A DNA stretch of 64,000 nt from Litoribaculum gwangyangense (GCF_039543505.1 NZ_BAABJW010000002.1:124001-188000); one strand, 5' to 3'. Positions 25,106-34,510 are shown, counted from the stretch's first letter. The notes: a model not told the origin generated them from the letters alone. Made by a program: numbers and translations.

Positions 25106-26038
25106 ATGAAAATATCAAAAGAAGTTAAAACAGGTGTTTTAGTAATACTAGGAATTATCCTTTTTATTTTTGGGTTCAACTATTTGAAAGGTAAAAATCT
25201 TTTAGAATCAACCAATGTGTTTTATACGGAATTTAATTATAACGCGTTAAGCACATCTTCTCCAGTTACCGTTAAAGGAAATACGGTTGGTAAAATTACT
25301 AATATTTCATACGACTTTAAAACAGGTAAAACCAGAGTCGCTTTTTTCGTTGATGAAGAATTGAAATTCTCTAAGGAAAGCGTTGTAAGGATGTATGAAA
25401 CAGGTTTAATGGGTGGTAATGGGTTGGCCATAATAGTGAGTGATGAAGGCGAACTGGCCAAAGCTGGCGACCTTTTGAAATCGGAAGTGGAGGTTGGACT
25501 TGTAACAAGTCTTTCAAGAAATTTCTCAGGATTAAGTAGTAATTTGGATTCCACTTTGAAATCTACAGATTCCTTGATTAAGAGTTTGAACAAGGTAGTT
25601 AATGACCAGTCTGAAAAGGGTTTGAAACGCACTGTTGAGCAACTAAACGAAACATTAAAATCATTTGAAGCCACTTCCAATTCGGTTAATGGTTTAATCT
25701 CCAAAAACAATGAAAATATAACAACCACTCTTGAAAGTTTTAAAAAAACAAGTCAAGATTTGGCCTTATTATCAACCAATCTTAAGGATGCTAATATTGG
25801 TAAAACCATTGAATCTTTAAATATAACTTTAACAAACTTAAACAGTGTATTGGAAAAGGTAGATAATGGTGAAGGCACATTAGGAAAATTACTTAAAGAA
25901 GAAGGTTTGTACAACAATATCGAAGCTGCCACCAAGGAAATGGAGGAATTGATAAGAGATATTAAATTGCATCCAGCACGTTACAGAAGGATCTTATCCA
26001 AAAAAGAAATTCCTTACGAACCAGAACCATCTAACTAA
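25106..26038 (+). CDS. MlaD/MCE family lipid transport protein
   Basis: A 310-residue periplasmic protein held by one N-terminal helix (about 8-25). The MCE domain follows (about 35-120): YTEFNYNALSTSSPVTVKGNTVGKITNISYD and ETGLMGGNGLAIIV. The rest is a long helical or coiled region with repeated Leu-Asn-Ser patterns, as in other single-MCE proteins that form tubes for phospholipid traffic between membranes. MlaE and MlaF partners are not adjacent here. Its position beside lptD and a cell-wall amidase points to a small envelope group. Confidence 0.92.
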   Translation: MKISKEVKTGVLVILGIILFIFGFNYLKGKNLLESTNVFYTEFNYNALSTSSPVTVKGNTVGKITNISYDFKTGKTRVAFFVDEELKFSKESVVRMYETGLMGGNGLAIIVSDEGELAKAGDLLKSEVEVGLVTSLSRNFSGLSSNLDSTLKSTDSLIKSLNKVVNDQSEKGLKRTVEQLNETLKSFEATSNSVNGLISKNNENITTTLESFKKTSQDLALLSTNLKDANIGKTIESLNITLTNLNSVLEKVDNGEGTLGKLLKEEGLYNNIEAATKEMEELIRDIKLHPARYRRILSKKEIPYEPEPSN

Positions 26039-26048
26039 TGCATTATTA

Positions 26049-27362
26049 ATGAATTACATTGACAATATACTATTCATCATCATACTCATTCTTGGGATTG
26101 GCTATTTTTCAAAAAATGTAAAAAAGCTTATTAGAAATATTAAGTTGGGTAAAGATGTTGATGTTAGCGACCATAAACAGGAACGTTTAAAAAACATGGC
26201 ACTTATAGCTTTTGGGCAAAGTAAAATGGTGCGTCGCCCCATTGCCGGATTGCTCCATGTTATTGTTTATATCGGGTTTATTATTATCAACATTGAAGTT
26301 CTAGAGATTATAATCGATGGTATTTTTGGAACTCATAGAATAGGTTTACAAGTGTTACCAAAATCCATTTATGGATTTCTTATTGGTACTTTTGAAATAT
26401 TGGCAGTATTAGTTTTAGTGTCGGTAGTTATTTTTTGGTTACGAAGAAATACATTAAAAATTAAACGTTTTTGGAAAAGTGAAATGACCAGTTGGCCAAA
26501 AAATGATGCCAATTTCATTTTGTATTTTGAAGTAGTTTTAATGTGTTTGTTCTTAATCATGAATGCAACAGATGCTACATTTCAAGAAATGAATTCTGGA
26601 AATCTCATAAGCCAGTATATAGCACCCTGGTTTTCAAATATATCAGAAAACACACTTCATATAATTGAGAGAAGCGCTTGGTGGTTGCATATAGTTGGTA
26701 TTTTAATATTCCTTAATTATCTGTATTTCTCAAAGCATCTTCACATACTATTAGCATTTCCAAACACCTATTATGGTAAGTTAACACCTCAAGGGCAATT
26801 CAATAATCTGGAATCGGTTACTAAAGAAGTCAAAATGATGATGGATCCAAATATCGATCCTTTTGCAGCTCCAGCTGAAGGTACAGATGCAGCAATGCCT
26901 GAAAAATTTGGAGCCAGTGATGTGCAAGATTTAAGTTGGGTGCAATTGCTAAATGCCTACACTTGTACCGAATGCGGACGTTGTACTAGCGAGTGTCCTG
27001 CTAACCAAACGGGTAAAAAGCTATCACCTCGTAAAATCATGATGGATACTAGAGACCGTCTTGAAGAAGTTGGTAAAAATATTGATGCCAATAACGGAGA
27101 GTTTAAAGACGATGGCAAACAACTTTTAGATAATTACATCACCAGAGAAGAATTATGGGCTTGTACTTCGTGTAATGCTTGTGTTGAAGCGTGTCCGGTA
27201 AGTATTGATCCCTTGTCGATCATTATGGATATGCGTCGTTATCTGGTTATGGAACAATCAGCTGCTCCAGCCGAATTAAACAACATGATGACTAATATAG
27301 AGAACAATGGCGCACCATGGCCATATAACCAAATGGATAGGTTAAACTGGAAAAACGAATAA
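26049..27362 (+). CDS. Membrane Fe-S oxidoreductase subunit (HdrDE/GlpC-like)
   Basis: A 437-residue protein with about five helices (4-22, 72-95, 108-135, 157-175, 214-232), resembling a haem-b type quinone-linked membrane domain, fused to a cytoplasmic 4Fe-4S dicluster domain. The two cluster motifs are CTECGRCTSECP from Cys306 and CTSCNACVEACP from Cys372. With the next gene (a CCG-domain protein) it forms a common Bacteroidota pair that probably passes electrons between a quinone pool and a soluble donor, perhaps an acyl-CoA/ETF route. The donor is not shown by the sequence. It starts 10 bp after the MCE gene. Confidence 0.9.
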   Translation: MNYIDNILFIIILILGIGYFSKNVKKLIRNIKLGKDVDVSDHKQERLKNMALIAFGQSKMVRRPIAGLLHVIVYIGFIIINIEVLEIIIDGIFGTHRIGLQVLPKSIYGFLIGTFEILAVLVLVSVVIFWLRRNTLKIKRFWKSEMTSWPKNDANFILYFEVVLMCLFLIMNATDATFQEMNSGNLISQYIAPWFSNISENTLHIIERSAWWLHIVGILIFLNYLYFSKHLHILLAFPNTYYGKLTPQGQFNNLESVTKEVKMMMDPNIDPFAAPAEGTDAAMPEKFGASDVQDLSWVQLLNAYTCTECGRCTSECPANQTGKKLSPRKIMMDTRDRLEEVGKNIDANNGEFKDDGKQLLDNYITREELWACTSCNACVEACPVSIDPLSIIMDMRRYLVMEQSAAPAELNNMMTNIENNGAPWPYNQMDRLNWKNE

Positions 27363-27375
27363 TAAAATAATTATG

Positions 27376-27435
27376 GCGTTACCCTTTGGGTCGGGCTTTT
27401 CGCGCTACATGGTAGCATGCTGCAATCCCTAACGC
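27376..27435. repeat. Structured intergenic element with nested hairpins
   Basis: An outer pair GCGTTA (27376-27381) / TAACGC (27430-27435) encloses two hairpins: ACCC-TTT-GGGT (27381-27391) and GCTAC-ATG-GTAGC (27404-27416). The single strand would fold as a three-way junction. It sits between two genes of one operon. I recall similar 'GCGTTACCC...GGGTCGGGC...ATCCCTAACGC' palindromes scattered in flavobacterial genomes, but cannot verify that here; only one copy is in this window. Confidence 0.65.
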
Positions 27436-27454
27436 AAAAAAAACACTCAATTCA

Positions 27455-28246
27455 ATGAGCGAAACAATCAAAGTGCCAACTATGGCAGAATTTATGGCAC
27501 AAGGCAAACAACCAGAAGTATTGTTTTGGGTAGGCTGTGCTGGAAGTTTTGATGATAGAGCCAAAAAAATAACCAAAGCATTTGTAAAACTTTTAAATAA
27601 GGCTAAGGTAGAGTTCGCTGTTTTAGGAACGGAAGAAAGTTGCACTGGCGATCCTGCAAAACGCGCTGGCAACGAGTTTTTGTTTCAAATGCAGGCAGTC
27701 ACTAATATTGAGGTTTTAAATGCCTATGAAGTTAAAAAAATTGTGACGGCTTGTCCGCATTGTTTTAATACTATAAAAAATGAATATCCTGGATTAGGTG
27801 GAAATTATGAGGTAATGCACCATACCCAGTTTTTAAAAACCTTGTTGGATGAAGGACGTTTAACCATTGCAGGTGGAAAATTTAAGGGAAAACGAATAAC
27901 CTTTCATGACCCCTGTTATTTAGGTCGTGCCAATAATGTTTATGAAGCACCACGAGAACTCATTCAAAAGCTAGAGGCGGAATTAGTAGAAATGAAAAAC
28001 TGCCGAAAAAACGGACTTTGTTGTGGAGCAGGTGGGGCACAAATGTTTAAAGATGCTGAAAAAGGAGATAAAGAAGTAAACATTGAGCGCACCGAACAAG
28101 CTTTGGAAACCAAACCAGAAATCATTGCTGCAGGTTGCCCTTTTTGCAACACCATGATGACAGATGGTATTAAAGCTAAAGAAAAAGAAAGTGCTATTGC
28201 TGTTATGGATGTCGCCGAATTAATTGCCAATGCACAAGATTTGTAG
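27455..28246 (+). CDS. CCG-domain (Fe-S)-binding protein (HdrB/GlpC-like)
   Basis: A 263-residue soluble partner of the membrane Fe-S protein. Two cysteine-rich CCG-type modules are visible: FWVGCAGSFDDRAKKITKAF with GTEESCTGDPAKRAGNE and TACPHCFNTIKNEYP in the first half, and FHDPCYLGRANNVYEAPRELI with NGLCCGAGGAQMFKD and GCPFCNTMM in the second. In related heterodisulfide reductase B and LutA proteins these cysteines hold an unusual Fe-S centre. The start at 27455 places the first motif near residue 25. The gap to the previous gene holds the hairpin element at 27376. Confidence 0.92.
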   Translation: MSETIKVPTMAEFMAQGKQPEVLFWVGCAGSFDDRAKKITKAFVKLLNKAKVEFAVLGTEESCTGDPAKRAGNEFLFQMQAVTNIEVLNAYEVKKIVTACPHCFNTIKNEYPGLGGNYEVMHHTQFLKTLLDEGRLTIAGGKFKGKRITFHDPCYLGRANNVYEAPRELIQKLEAELVEMKNCRKNGLCCGAGGAQMFKDAEKGDKEVNIERTEQALETKPEIIAAGCPFCNTMMTDGIKAKEKESAIAVMDVAELIANAQDL

Positions 28247-28249
28247 GCA

Positions 28250-28435
28250 ATGAAAATAAAACATCTTTCTATAAAGACTAGATTGAAAACGAGTTTTTTT
28301 ATTTCTATAATTGTTTTTGTAGCGTTAATAATTTACAATCAATTAAAATCAAGGTCTCTTAATTTTCCAGTTTACATTACAATAACTTTAGTAATAGGTA
28401 TTTTAGATTTTTTTATCTATAAATATAAAGATTAG
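28250..28435 (+). CDS. Small two-helix membrane protein
   Basis: A 61-residue protein, 3 bp after the CCG-domain gene and 4 bp before the next, so part of the same transcript. A basic N-terminus (KIKHLSIKTRLKTS) leads to two hydrophobic helices (about 14-30 and 38-57) and a charged tail YKYKD. No family recognised. The tight spacing supports a real gene. Confidence 0.6.
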   Translation: MKIKHLSIKTRLKTSFFISIIVFVALIIYNQLKSRSLNFPVYITITLVIGILDFFIYKYKD

Positions 28436-28439
28436 AAAC

Positions 28440-28925
28440 ATGCTAGTAAATTTTAATACATTACCTGAAGAATCCCGCGTTTGGATTTACCAAGCAAATC
28501 GTTCATTTTCTGAGGAGGAACTAGAACAAATACAATCCAAACTAGATATTTTTATTGAAAATTGGACAGCCCATGGTAGTGATTTACAAGCAGGTTACAC
28601 CATAAGATATAAACGCTTTATAGTTCTTGCTTTAAATCAGAAATTAAATGCCGCAACAGGGTGTTCTATAGATGCTTCTGTACATTTTATCCAGCAATTG
28701 GAAAAAGACTATCAAGTTGATTTAATGGATAAAATGAATGTATCCTACAAACAAGGCGACTTTGTAGCATACAAAACACTAATCGATTTTAAGCAAATGG
28801 CAAAAGAGAAAGCGGTTTCAAAAAACACGATTGTTTTTAATAATTTGGTAACCAATATCGCAGAGTTTAATGAGAATTGGGAAGTGCCTGCCAGTGAGAG
28901 TTGGCACAGTAGATTTGTTAAATAG
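28440..28925 (+). CDS. Conserved Bacteroidota protein of unknown function
   Basis: A 161-residue soluble protein. I recall homologues being labelled 'ABC transporter ATPase' in databases, but there is no Walker A, Walker B or signature motif here, so that label is not supported. Visible features are RVWIYQANRSFSEEELEQI, an ENWTAHGSDLQAGY segment, a strand-rich middle ending GCSIDASVHFIQQLEKDY, and a C-terminal SWHSRFVK. It lies between a small membrane protein and serB on one strand, with 20 bp to serB. Function not known. Confidence 0.75.
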   Translation: MLVNFNTLPEESRVWIYQANRSFSEEELEQIQSKLDIFIENWTAHGSDLQAGYTIRYKRFIVLALNQKLNAATGCSIDASVHFIQQLEKDYQVDLMDKMNVSYKQGDFVAYKTLIDFKQMAKEKAVSKNTIVFNNLVTNIAEFNENWEVPASESWHSRFVK

Positions 28926-28945
28926 TTTATTAGACAAGAGTTTCA

Positions 28946-30217
28946 ATGAATAAAAGTAAAGAGGCTATTTTAAAAGAGTTAGAAGAAAATATCATGGCGA
29001 ACGAAATTTTCTTATTAAATATTTCAGGGCAAGATAAACCCGGTTTAACATCAAGTTTAACCAGTGTATTGGCTGAATATGGTGCCAAAGTATTAGATAT
29101 TGGGCAAGCCAATATACACGACACCTTATCTTTGGGAATCCTTTTTGAAATTCAACCAGGAGCTAACTCTGCAGCGGTTTTAAAGGATTTGCTTTTTAAG
29201 TCTTATGAATTGGGTATTAAAGCCAAATTTACACCAATAACCCTCGAGAATTATGAAAATTGGGTAGGACTTCAAGGAAAGGATAGATACATTATAACCA
29301 TTCTGGGTGAAAAACTTACAGCAAAACAAATTTCTGAAGTTACTAAAGTTATTTCAGAAAAAAACTTAAATATTGATGCTATCAAACGTCTAACAGGTAG
29401 AACATCGTTAGTTAAAGAAGAAGAATATCCAAGAGCATCCATTCAGCTTTCAATACGAGGTAAAATTGATAATAAATCAGAATTTACTGAGCGATTCATG
29501 CAAATTTCAAGAGAATTAGATGTAGATATTGCTTTTCAGGAAGATAATATTTACCGAAGAAACAGACGATTGGTATGTTTCGATATGGATTCTACCCTTA
29601 TACAAACTGAAGTTATTGACGAATTAGCTGAATTAGCTGGTGTTGGTGATGAGGTTAAAGCCATTACAGAATCTGCCATGCAGGGAGATATTGATTTTAA
29701 TGAAAGCTTTGAGAAGCGCATGAAACTTTTAAAAGGCCTAAGCGAAGAAGTTTTGCATGATGTCGCCGTTAAGTTACCTATTACAAAAGGAGCCAGAAGA
29801 CTTATTGATACTTTAAAATCCTATGGTTTTAAAACAGCGATACTTTCAGGGGGCTTTACTTATTTTGGTCATTATTTGCAGAAAGAATTGGGGATAGACT
29901 ATGTTTATGCCAACCAGTTGGAAATTAAGGATGGCGTTTTAACGGGAAATTATCTTGGAGATATTGTGAACGGCGAAAAGAAAGCTGAATATCTTAAAGA
30001 AATTGCTAAAAAAGAAGGTATTAATATTAGCCAAACTATTGCAGTTGGCGATGGTGCTAACGATTTGCCTATGTTAAATCTAGCGGGTTTAGGGATTGCA
30101 TTTCATGCGAAACCTACAGTTAAAGATAATGCCCAAAGTTCTATTTCCAGTATTGGATTGGATGGGGTGTTATATTTACTAGGTTATCACGATAGACATA
30201 TTGATTTGATTGAATGA
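28946..30217 (+). CDS. serB: Phosphoserine phosphatase with N-terminal ACT-like domains
   Basis: A 423-residue enzyme for the last step of serine synthesis. Residues about 17-195 form two ACT-type regulatory domains (FLLNISGQDKPGLTSSLTSVLA, then RYIITILGEKLTAKQISEV), which would allow amino-acid feedback. The HAD phosphatase begins with the nucleophile motif FDMDSTLI (Asp213, Asp215), then AILSGGFTYFGHYLQ and VGDGANDLPML with the metal-binding Asp pair. A second Met at residue 17 (ANEIFLLN) is an alternative start. Single-domain bacterial SerB proteins are about 220 residues, so the N-terminal extension is real and typical of the two-ACT type. Confidence 0.95.
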   Translation: MNKSKEAILKELEENIMANEIFLLNISGQDKPGLTSSLTSVLAEYGAKVLDIGQANIHDTLSLGILFEIQPGANSAAVLKDLLFKSYELGIKAKFTPITLENYENWVGLQGKDRYIITILGEKLTAKQISEVTKVISEKNLNIDAIKRLTGRTSLVKEEEYPRASIQLSIRGKIDNKSEFTERFMQISRELDVDIAFQEDNIYRRNRRLVCFDMDSTLIQTEVIDELAELAGVGDEVKAITESAMQGDIDFNESFEKRMKLLKGLSEEVLHDVAVKLPITKGARRLIDTLKSYGFKTAILSGGFTYFGHYLQKELGIDYVYANQLEIKDGVLTGNYLGDIVNGEKKAEYLKEIAKKEGINISQTIAVGDGANDLPMLNLAGLGIAFHAKPTVKDNAQSSISSIGLDGVLYLLGYHDRHIDLIE

Positions 30218-30352
30218 TTTTAGGTTTTGTTGTTTATAATCTTATAATAAATCTGTCACAAAGTCTTTTTATCTTACCTTTAAAAGTGGTATTTTGGCAC
30301 GATTATTACTGGTTTAATAATTGAGTGATAATACTTTTAATTAGTATGTTTT

Positions 30353-33268
30353 ATGCGCCCTATCTATTTAATAATAATTACCTTATTTATAAACTTTTCC
30401 GCTTTAGCACAAGCCAATAAAAACCCACTAATTTCATCTGATTTTGAAGCACAAGAAAAATGGGTGGATAGTGTTTATAATTCAATGTCCTTAAAGGAGA
30501 AAGTGGGGCAGTTGTATATGGTACAAGTGATGTCCAATCAAGATAATGCAACTAAAAACAAAATTCTAGAAATAATCAAAGAACACCATATTGGAGGTAT
30601 TATATATTCCAATGGTGGACCATTGCGACAAGCTAAATTAAACAACGAATTGCAAGCCATATCAAAAGTTCCTATGCTTATTGGAATGGATGCGGAATGG
30701 GGATTGAATATGCGGTTGGATTCCACTTATGCGTTCCCATGGAACATGACTTTAGGTGCCATAAAAGACAATAAATTAGTTGAGCAAACAGGCAGACATA
30801 TCGGGGAGCATTGCAAGCGTTTAGGAGTTCATTTTAATTTTGCTCCTGTGGTTGATATTAATACAAATCCAAAAAACCCCATCATTGGTAATCGTTCCTT
30901 TGGTGAAGATAGGGATAATGTCACTGAAAAGGCTTTGGCGTTTATGAAAGGGATGCAAAGTGCTGGTGTTTTGGCAAATGCCAAACATTTTCCGGGACAT
31001 GGTGATACCGACCAAGATTCGCATGAAACCTTACCTTCCATAAGTTTTAGCGAAAAGCGTATAGATTCCATTGAACTATATCCTTACAAAAAGCTCATAA
31101 AAGAAGGGCTTTCCAGTGCGATGGTGGCTCATTTAAATGTTCCGAGTTTGGATTCAACGGGATATCCTTCTTCCTTATCCAAACACATTGTTACCGATAT
31201 TCTAAAAGAAAAAATAGGTTTTCAAGGTCTTATTTTTACAGATGCTTTAACTATGAAAGGTGCCGCAGATTTTGATGAAACAGGCGATATAGATTTAGCT
31301 GCTTTTAAAGCTGGAAATGATGTGATGCTGATGTCTGCAGATGTAGGTATTGGAGTATCCAAAATCATGAACGCTTATTATGAAGGCGATATTACGGAAG
31401 CCCGTTTGGAACATTCAGTAAAAAAAATTCTTCAAGCAAAATACAAAGTAGGTTTAAATGAATACAAGCCCATTGGTCTTTCCAATTTACTGGAAGATTT
31501 AAACCGTATAAAAGATGATGTACTTTATGAAGAACTTATCGAAAATGCTTTGACTGTTTTGCAAAATTTAAGAGCCTTATTACCCTTGCGACAATTGGAA
31601 ACTAAAAATATTGCATATGTAAATTTAGGTAACGATTCTGGAGATTACTTTTTTAATGAATTAAAAAAATATGCTAAAGTTCACAAAATTGCATCTGACA
31701 ACTTTGATGAATTAACTAATAAACTTCAGCCTTATAACACTGTAATAATTGGTTTGCATCATTCCAACGATAGTCCATGGAAAGATTACAAATTCACCAA
31801 TGATGAAATTGATTGGATAGAAAATATTGCTAAAACTCATACAGTTGTTTTAGATATTTTTGTAAAGCCCTATGCTTTGATAGATCTAAAAAGTATTGAT
31901 AATCTTGAAAGTGTTATAGTAAGTTACCAAAATAGTAAAATCTCTCAAGAAAAATCAGCACAATTAATTTTTGGAGCTATAGCATCAAAAGGAACATTGC
32001 CTGTCTCTGCAGGCAACCAATTTGTTTTGGGAGAAGGCATCCCTTCTTTCTCAATAAAACGATTGGGTTACACCATACCAGAGCGTGTAGGGATGAACTC
32101 AAAGAAATTAAACAAGATCGATTCAGTTGCACAATACGCTGTTGATAATAAAATGACGCCAGGAATTCAATTATTAGTAGCTAGAGAAGGTAAGGTTATC
32201 TACAATAAGAATTTTGGAAAGCATACATATAATGGTAAAGAGGAAGTTGAATTTGATGATATTTATGATGTAGCATCACTAACCAAGATATTGGCAACAT
32301 TACCGTTACTTATGGAACTGGAAGAACAAGGTATAGTGTCTTTAGACACCAAGCTTTCACAAATATTACCAGAATATAAAAATTCTAATAAAAAAAATAT
32401 CACTATTAAAAGTATGTTATCTCATTATGCGCGATTAAGACCATGGGAACCTTTTTATTATCATACTTTAGATAGCGTTACTAAACGACCAAGTGACAAG
32501 TATTATAGAACGGAGCCTAGCGATCAATTTAATATTGAAGTGGCCAATAACCTTTATTTAAGAACGGATTATCAAGACTCTATCCCTAAAATAATCAAAG
32601 ATTCAGAATTATTGGAAACCTTGCGTTATCGCTACAGTGATTTTCCTTATTATATTTTGAAGAAATTTATTGAAGCACATTACGACAAATCATTGGAGGA
32701 ACTGGTCCAAGATCATTTTTACCAATCTTTGGGCGCTAATTATACCATGTACAATCCTTATCATAAAATAAGTAGTAAAAAAATAATTCCAACCGAGGTG
32801 GATGATTATTATCGTTACCAAGAAGTACATGGTTATGTTCATGACATGGGAGCTGCTATGCAGAATGGAATTGGCGGTCATGCAGGTGTTTTTAGCAATG
32901 CCAATGATGTTGCTAAAATTATGCAAATGTATTTGCAAAAAGGATTTTATGGAGGTAAGCGCTACTTAAAACCAGAAACCATTGATAAATTTAACACTTG
33001 TTATTTTTGCGATAATAATAATAGGAGAGGCATTGGCTTTGATAAACCTCAATTGGGAGAAGAAGGACCTACTTGTGGATGTATTTCTATGACAAGTTTT
33101 GGTCACTCGGGTTTTACTGGAACTTACGCTTGGGCAGATCCAGAAAAGGAAATTGTTTATGTTTTTCTTGCTAACAGAACCTATCCCAATGCTGGAAAAA
33201 ACTTATTGTTAAAGGAAAATATCAGAACCGAAATACAACGTTTAATTTACGAAGCCATTGAGGAATAA
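30353..33268 (+). CDS. GH3 beta-N-acetylhexosaminidase / class C beta-lactamase-fold fusion
   Basis: A 971-residue exported protein; the signal peptide ends at SALAQ (residue 20). The GH3 domain (about 35-400) is NagZ-like: KHFPGHGDTDQDSHETLP (211-228) supplies the loop His/Asp pair and Asp297 in LIFTDALTMKGA is the expected nucleophile. A GH3 C-terminal-like segment follows (about 400-575). From about 590 it is a serine hydrolase of the beta-lactamase/PBP4* fold with SxxK at Ser642-Lys645 (ASLTK), a YSD in place of the usual YxN, and HSGFTGT. The combination suggests muropeptide recycling or trimming in the periplasm. Such fusions are known in Bacteroidota. Confidence 0.93.
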   Translation: MRPIYLIIITLFINFSALAQANKNPLISSDFEAQEKWVDSVYNSMSLKEKVGQLYMVQVMSNQDNATKNKILEIIKEHHIGGIIYSNGGPLRQAKLNNELQAISKVPMLIGMDAEWGLNMRLDSTYAFPWNMTLGAIKDNKLVEQTGRHIGEHCKRLGVHFNFAPVVDINTNPKNPIIGNRSFGEDRDNVTEKALAFMKGMQSAGVLANAKHFPGHGDTDQDSHETLPSISFSEKRIDSIELYPYKKLIKEGLSSAMVAHLNVPSLDSTGYPSSLSKHIVTDILKEKIGFQGLIFTDALTMKGAADFDETGDIDLAAFKAGNDVMLMSADVGIGVSKIMNAYYEGDITEARLEHSVKKILQAKYKVGLNEYKPIGLSNLLEDLNRIKDDVLYEELIENALTVLQNLRALLPLRQLETKNIAYVNLGNDSGDYFFNELKKYAKVHKIASDNFDELTNKLQPYNTVIIGLHHSNDSPWKDYKFTNDEIDWIENIAKTHTVVLDIFVKPYALIDLKSIDNLESVIVSYQNSKISQEKSAQLIFGAIASKGTLPVSAGNQFVLGEGIPSFSIKRLGYTIPERVGMNSKKLNKIDSVAQYAVDNKMTPGIQLLVAREGKVIYNKNFGKHTYNGKEEVEFDDIYDVASLTKILATLPLLMELEEQGIVSLDTKLSQILPEYKNSNKKNITIKSMLSHYARLRPWEPFYYHTLDSVTKRPSDKYYRTEPSDQFNIEVANNLYLRTDYQDSIPKIIKDSELLETLRYRYSDFPYYILKKFIEAHYDKSLEELVQDHFYQSLGANYTMYNPYHKISSKKIIPTEVDDYYRYQEVHGYVHDMGAAMQNGIGGHAGVFSNANDVAKIMQMYLQKGFYGGKRYLKPETIDKFNTCYFCDNNNRRGIGFDKPQLGEEGPTCGCISMTSFGHSGFTGTYAWADPEKEIVYVFLANRTYPNAGKNLLLKENIRTEIQRLIYEAIEE

Positions 33269-33367
33269 TTTTTAGTGAACCCCGGCTGTTAATTAGATAC
33301 CTAATGTAATGATTGTTGGTCAAATGGGCTTTGACATGGTTAATAAAAAATAAATAAATACAAAAAG

Positions 33368-34504
33368 ATGAAAATAGGTATAGTTTGCTACCCAACATTT
33401 GGAGGTAGTGGTGTTGTAGCTACAGAGCTAGGTTTAGAGCTTTCAAAACGTGGACATGAAATTCATTTCATCACTTACAGCCAACCGGTTAGGTTGGAGT
33501 TGTTGGGCAATAATGTGCACTACCATGAAGTAAACGTACCCGAGTATCCTTTGTTTCATTACCAACCTTACGAATTGGCTTTATCCAGTAAATTGGTAGA
33601 TATGGTGAAACTTCATAAAATTGAAATATTGCATGTTCATTATGCTATTCCTCATGCATATGCAGCGTATATGGCAAAAAAAATGTTACAAGAAGAGGGT
33701 ATTTATGTACCCATAGTAACCACATTGCACGGCACTGATATCACATTGGTTGGCAGCCATCCATTTTACAAACCTGCGGTAACATTCAGCATCAATAAAT
33801 CTGATGCGGTTACGGCAGTATCACAAAGTTTAAAAGATGATACATTGCGATTATTTGATATCAAAAATAAAATTCATGTCGTATCAAATTTTATAGATTT
33901 AGATAAATACAATCATAGTTTTAAAAATTGCCAACGTGTCATGATGGCTAAGGAAAATGAAAAAATAATCACTCACATTAGTAATTTACGTCCTGTAAAA
34001 CGTACAAAAGATGTCATAAAAGTATTTTACAACATTCAAAAAGAAATACCTGCCAAATTAATGTTGGTTGGAGAGGGGCCTGAGCGTCAACATATGGAAG
34101 ACACATGCCAGAAATTAGGTATTTTGGATAAAGTTATTTTCTTTGGAAAAAGTAACGAGATTGATAAGATTTTAAGTTTTAGTGATTTGTTTTTGCTACC
34201 TTCCGAATCAGAAAGTTTTGGTTTGGCGGCCTTAGAAGCCATGGCATCGGGTGTTCCTGTAATCTCTAGTAATACAGGAGGTATTCCCGAAGTTAACATT
34301 CAAGGGGTTTCTGGATTTTTAAGTAATGTTGGTGATGTAGATGATATGACTAAAAATGCATTATATATTTTAGGTGATGAAGATAGACTAAAAACCTTTA
34401 AAGAAAACGCTAGAAATGAAGCTTTAAATTTCGATTTGCATAAAATTGTACCTCAATACGAAGCTATTTATGAAGATACCTTATCGAAATGTTTAGTGTT
34501 GTAA
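33368..34504 (+). CDS. bshA: N-acetyl-alpha-D-glucosaminyl L-malate synthase
   Basis: GT4-fold glycosyltransferase, first step of bacillithiol synthesis: joins GlcNAc from UDP-GlcNAc to L-malate. Its 378 residues match the family. Recognisable BshA segments: MKIGIVCYPTFGGSGVVATELG, HEIHFITYSQP, FHYQPYELALSSKLVDM, LHVHYAIPHAYAAYMA and VTTLHGTDITLVGSHP, followed by the GT4 donor site LLPSESESFGLAALEAMASGVPVI with its E-x7-E pattern. bshB and bshC are not nearby. Its presence implies that bacillithiol is the main low-molecular-weight thiol. Confidence 0.96.
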   Translation: MKIGIVCYPTFGGSGVVATELGLELSKRGHEIHFITYSQPVRLELLGNNVHYHEVNVPEYPLFHYQPYELALSSKLVDMVKLHKIEILHVHYAIPHAYAAYMAKKMLQEEGIYVPIVTTLHGTDITLVGSHPFYKPAVTFSINKSDAVTAVSQSLKDDTLRLFDIKNKIHVVSNFIDLDKYNHSFKNCQRVMMAKENEKIITHISNLRPVKRTKDVIKVFYNIQKEIPAKLMLVGEGPERQHMEDTCQKLGILDKVIFFGKSNEIDKILSFSDLFLLPSESESFGLAALEAMASGVPVISSNTGGIPEVNIQGVSGFLSNVGDVDDMTKNALYILGDEDRLKTFKENARNEALNFDLHKIVPQYEAIYEDTLSKCLVL

Positions 34505-34510
34505 AGAAAA

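Noticed and set aside
25237..25728. 163-codon open frame on the minus strand inside the MCE gene
   Set aside because: It lies wholly within a well supported gene on the other strand, has no motif and a composition typical of an antisense shadow.
27379..27672. 97-codon minus-strand frame across the start of the CCG-domain gene
   Set aside because: It runs from the structured repeat into the antisense of a clear gene and shows no family features.
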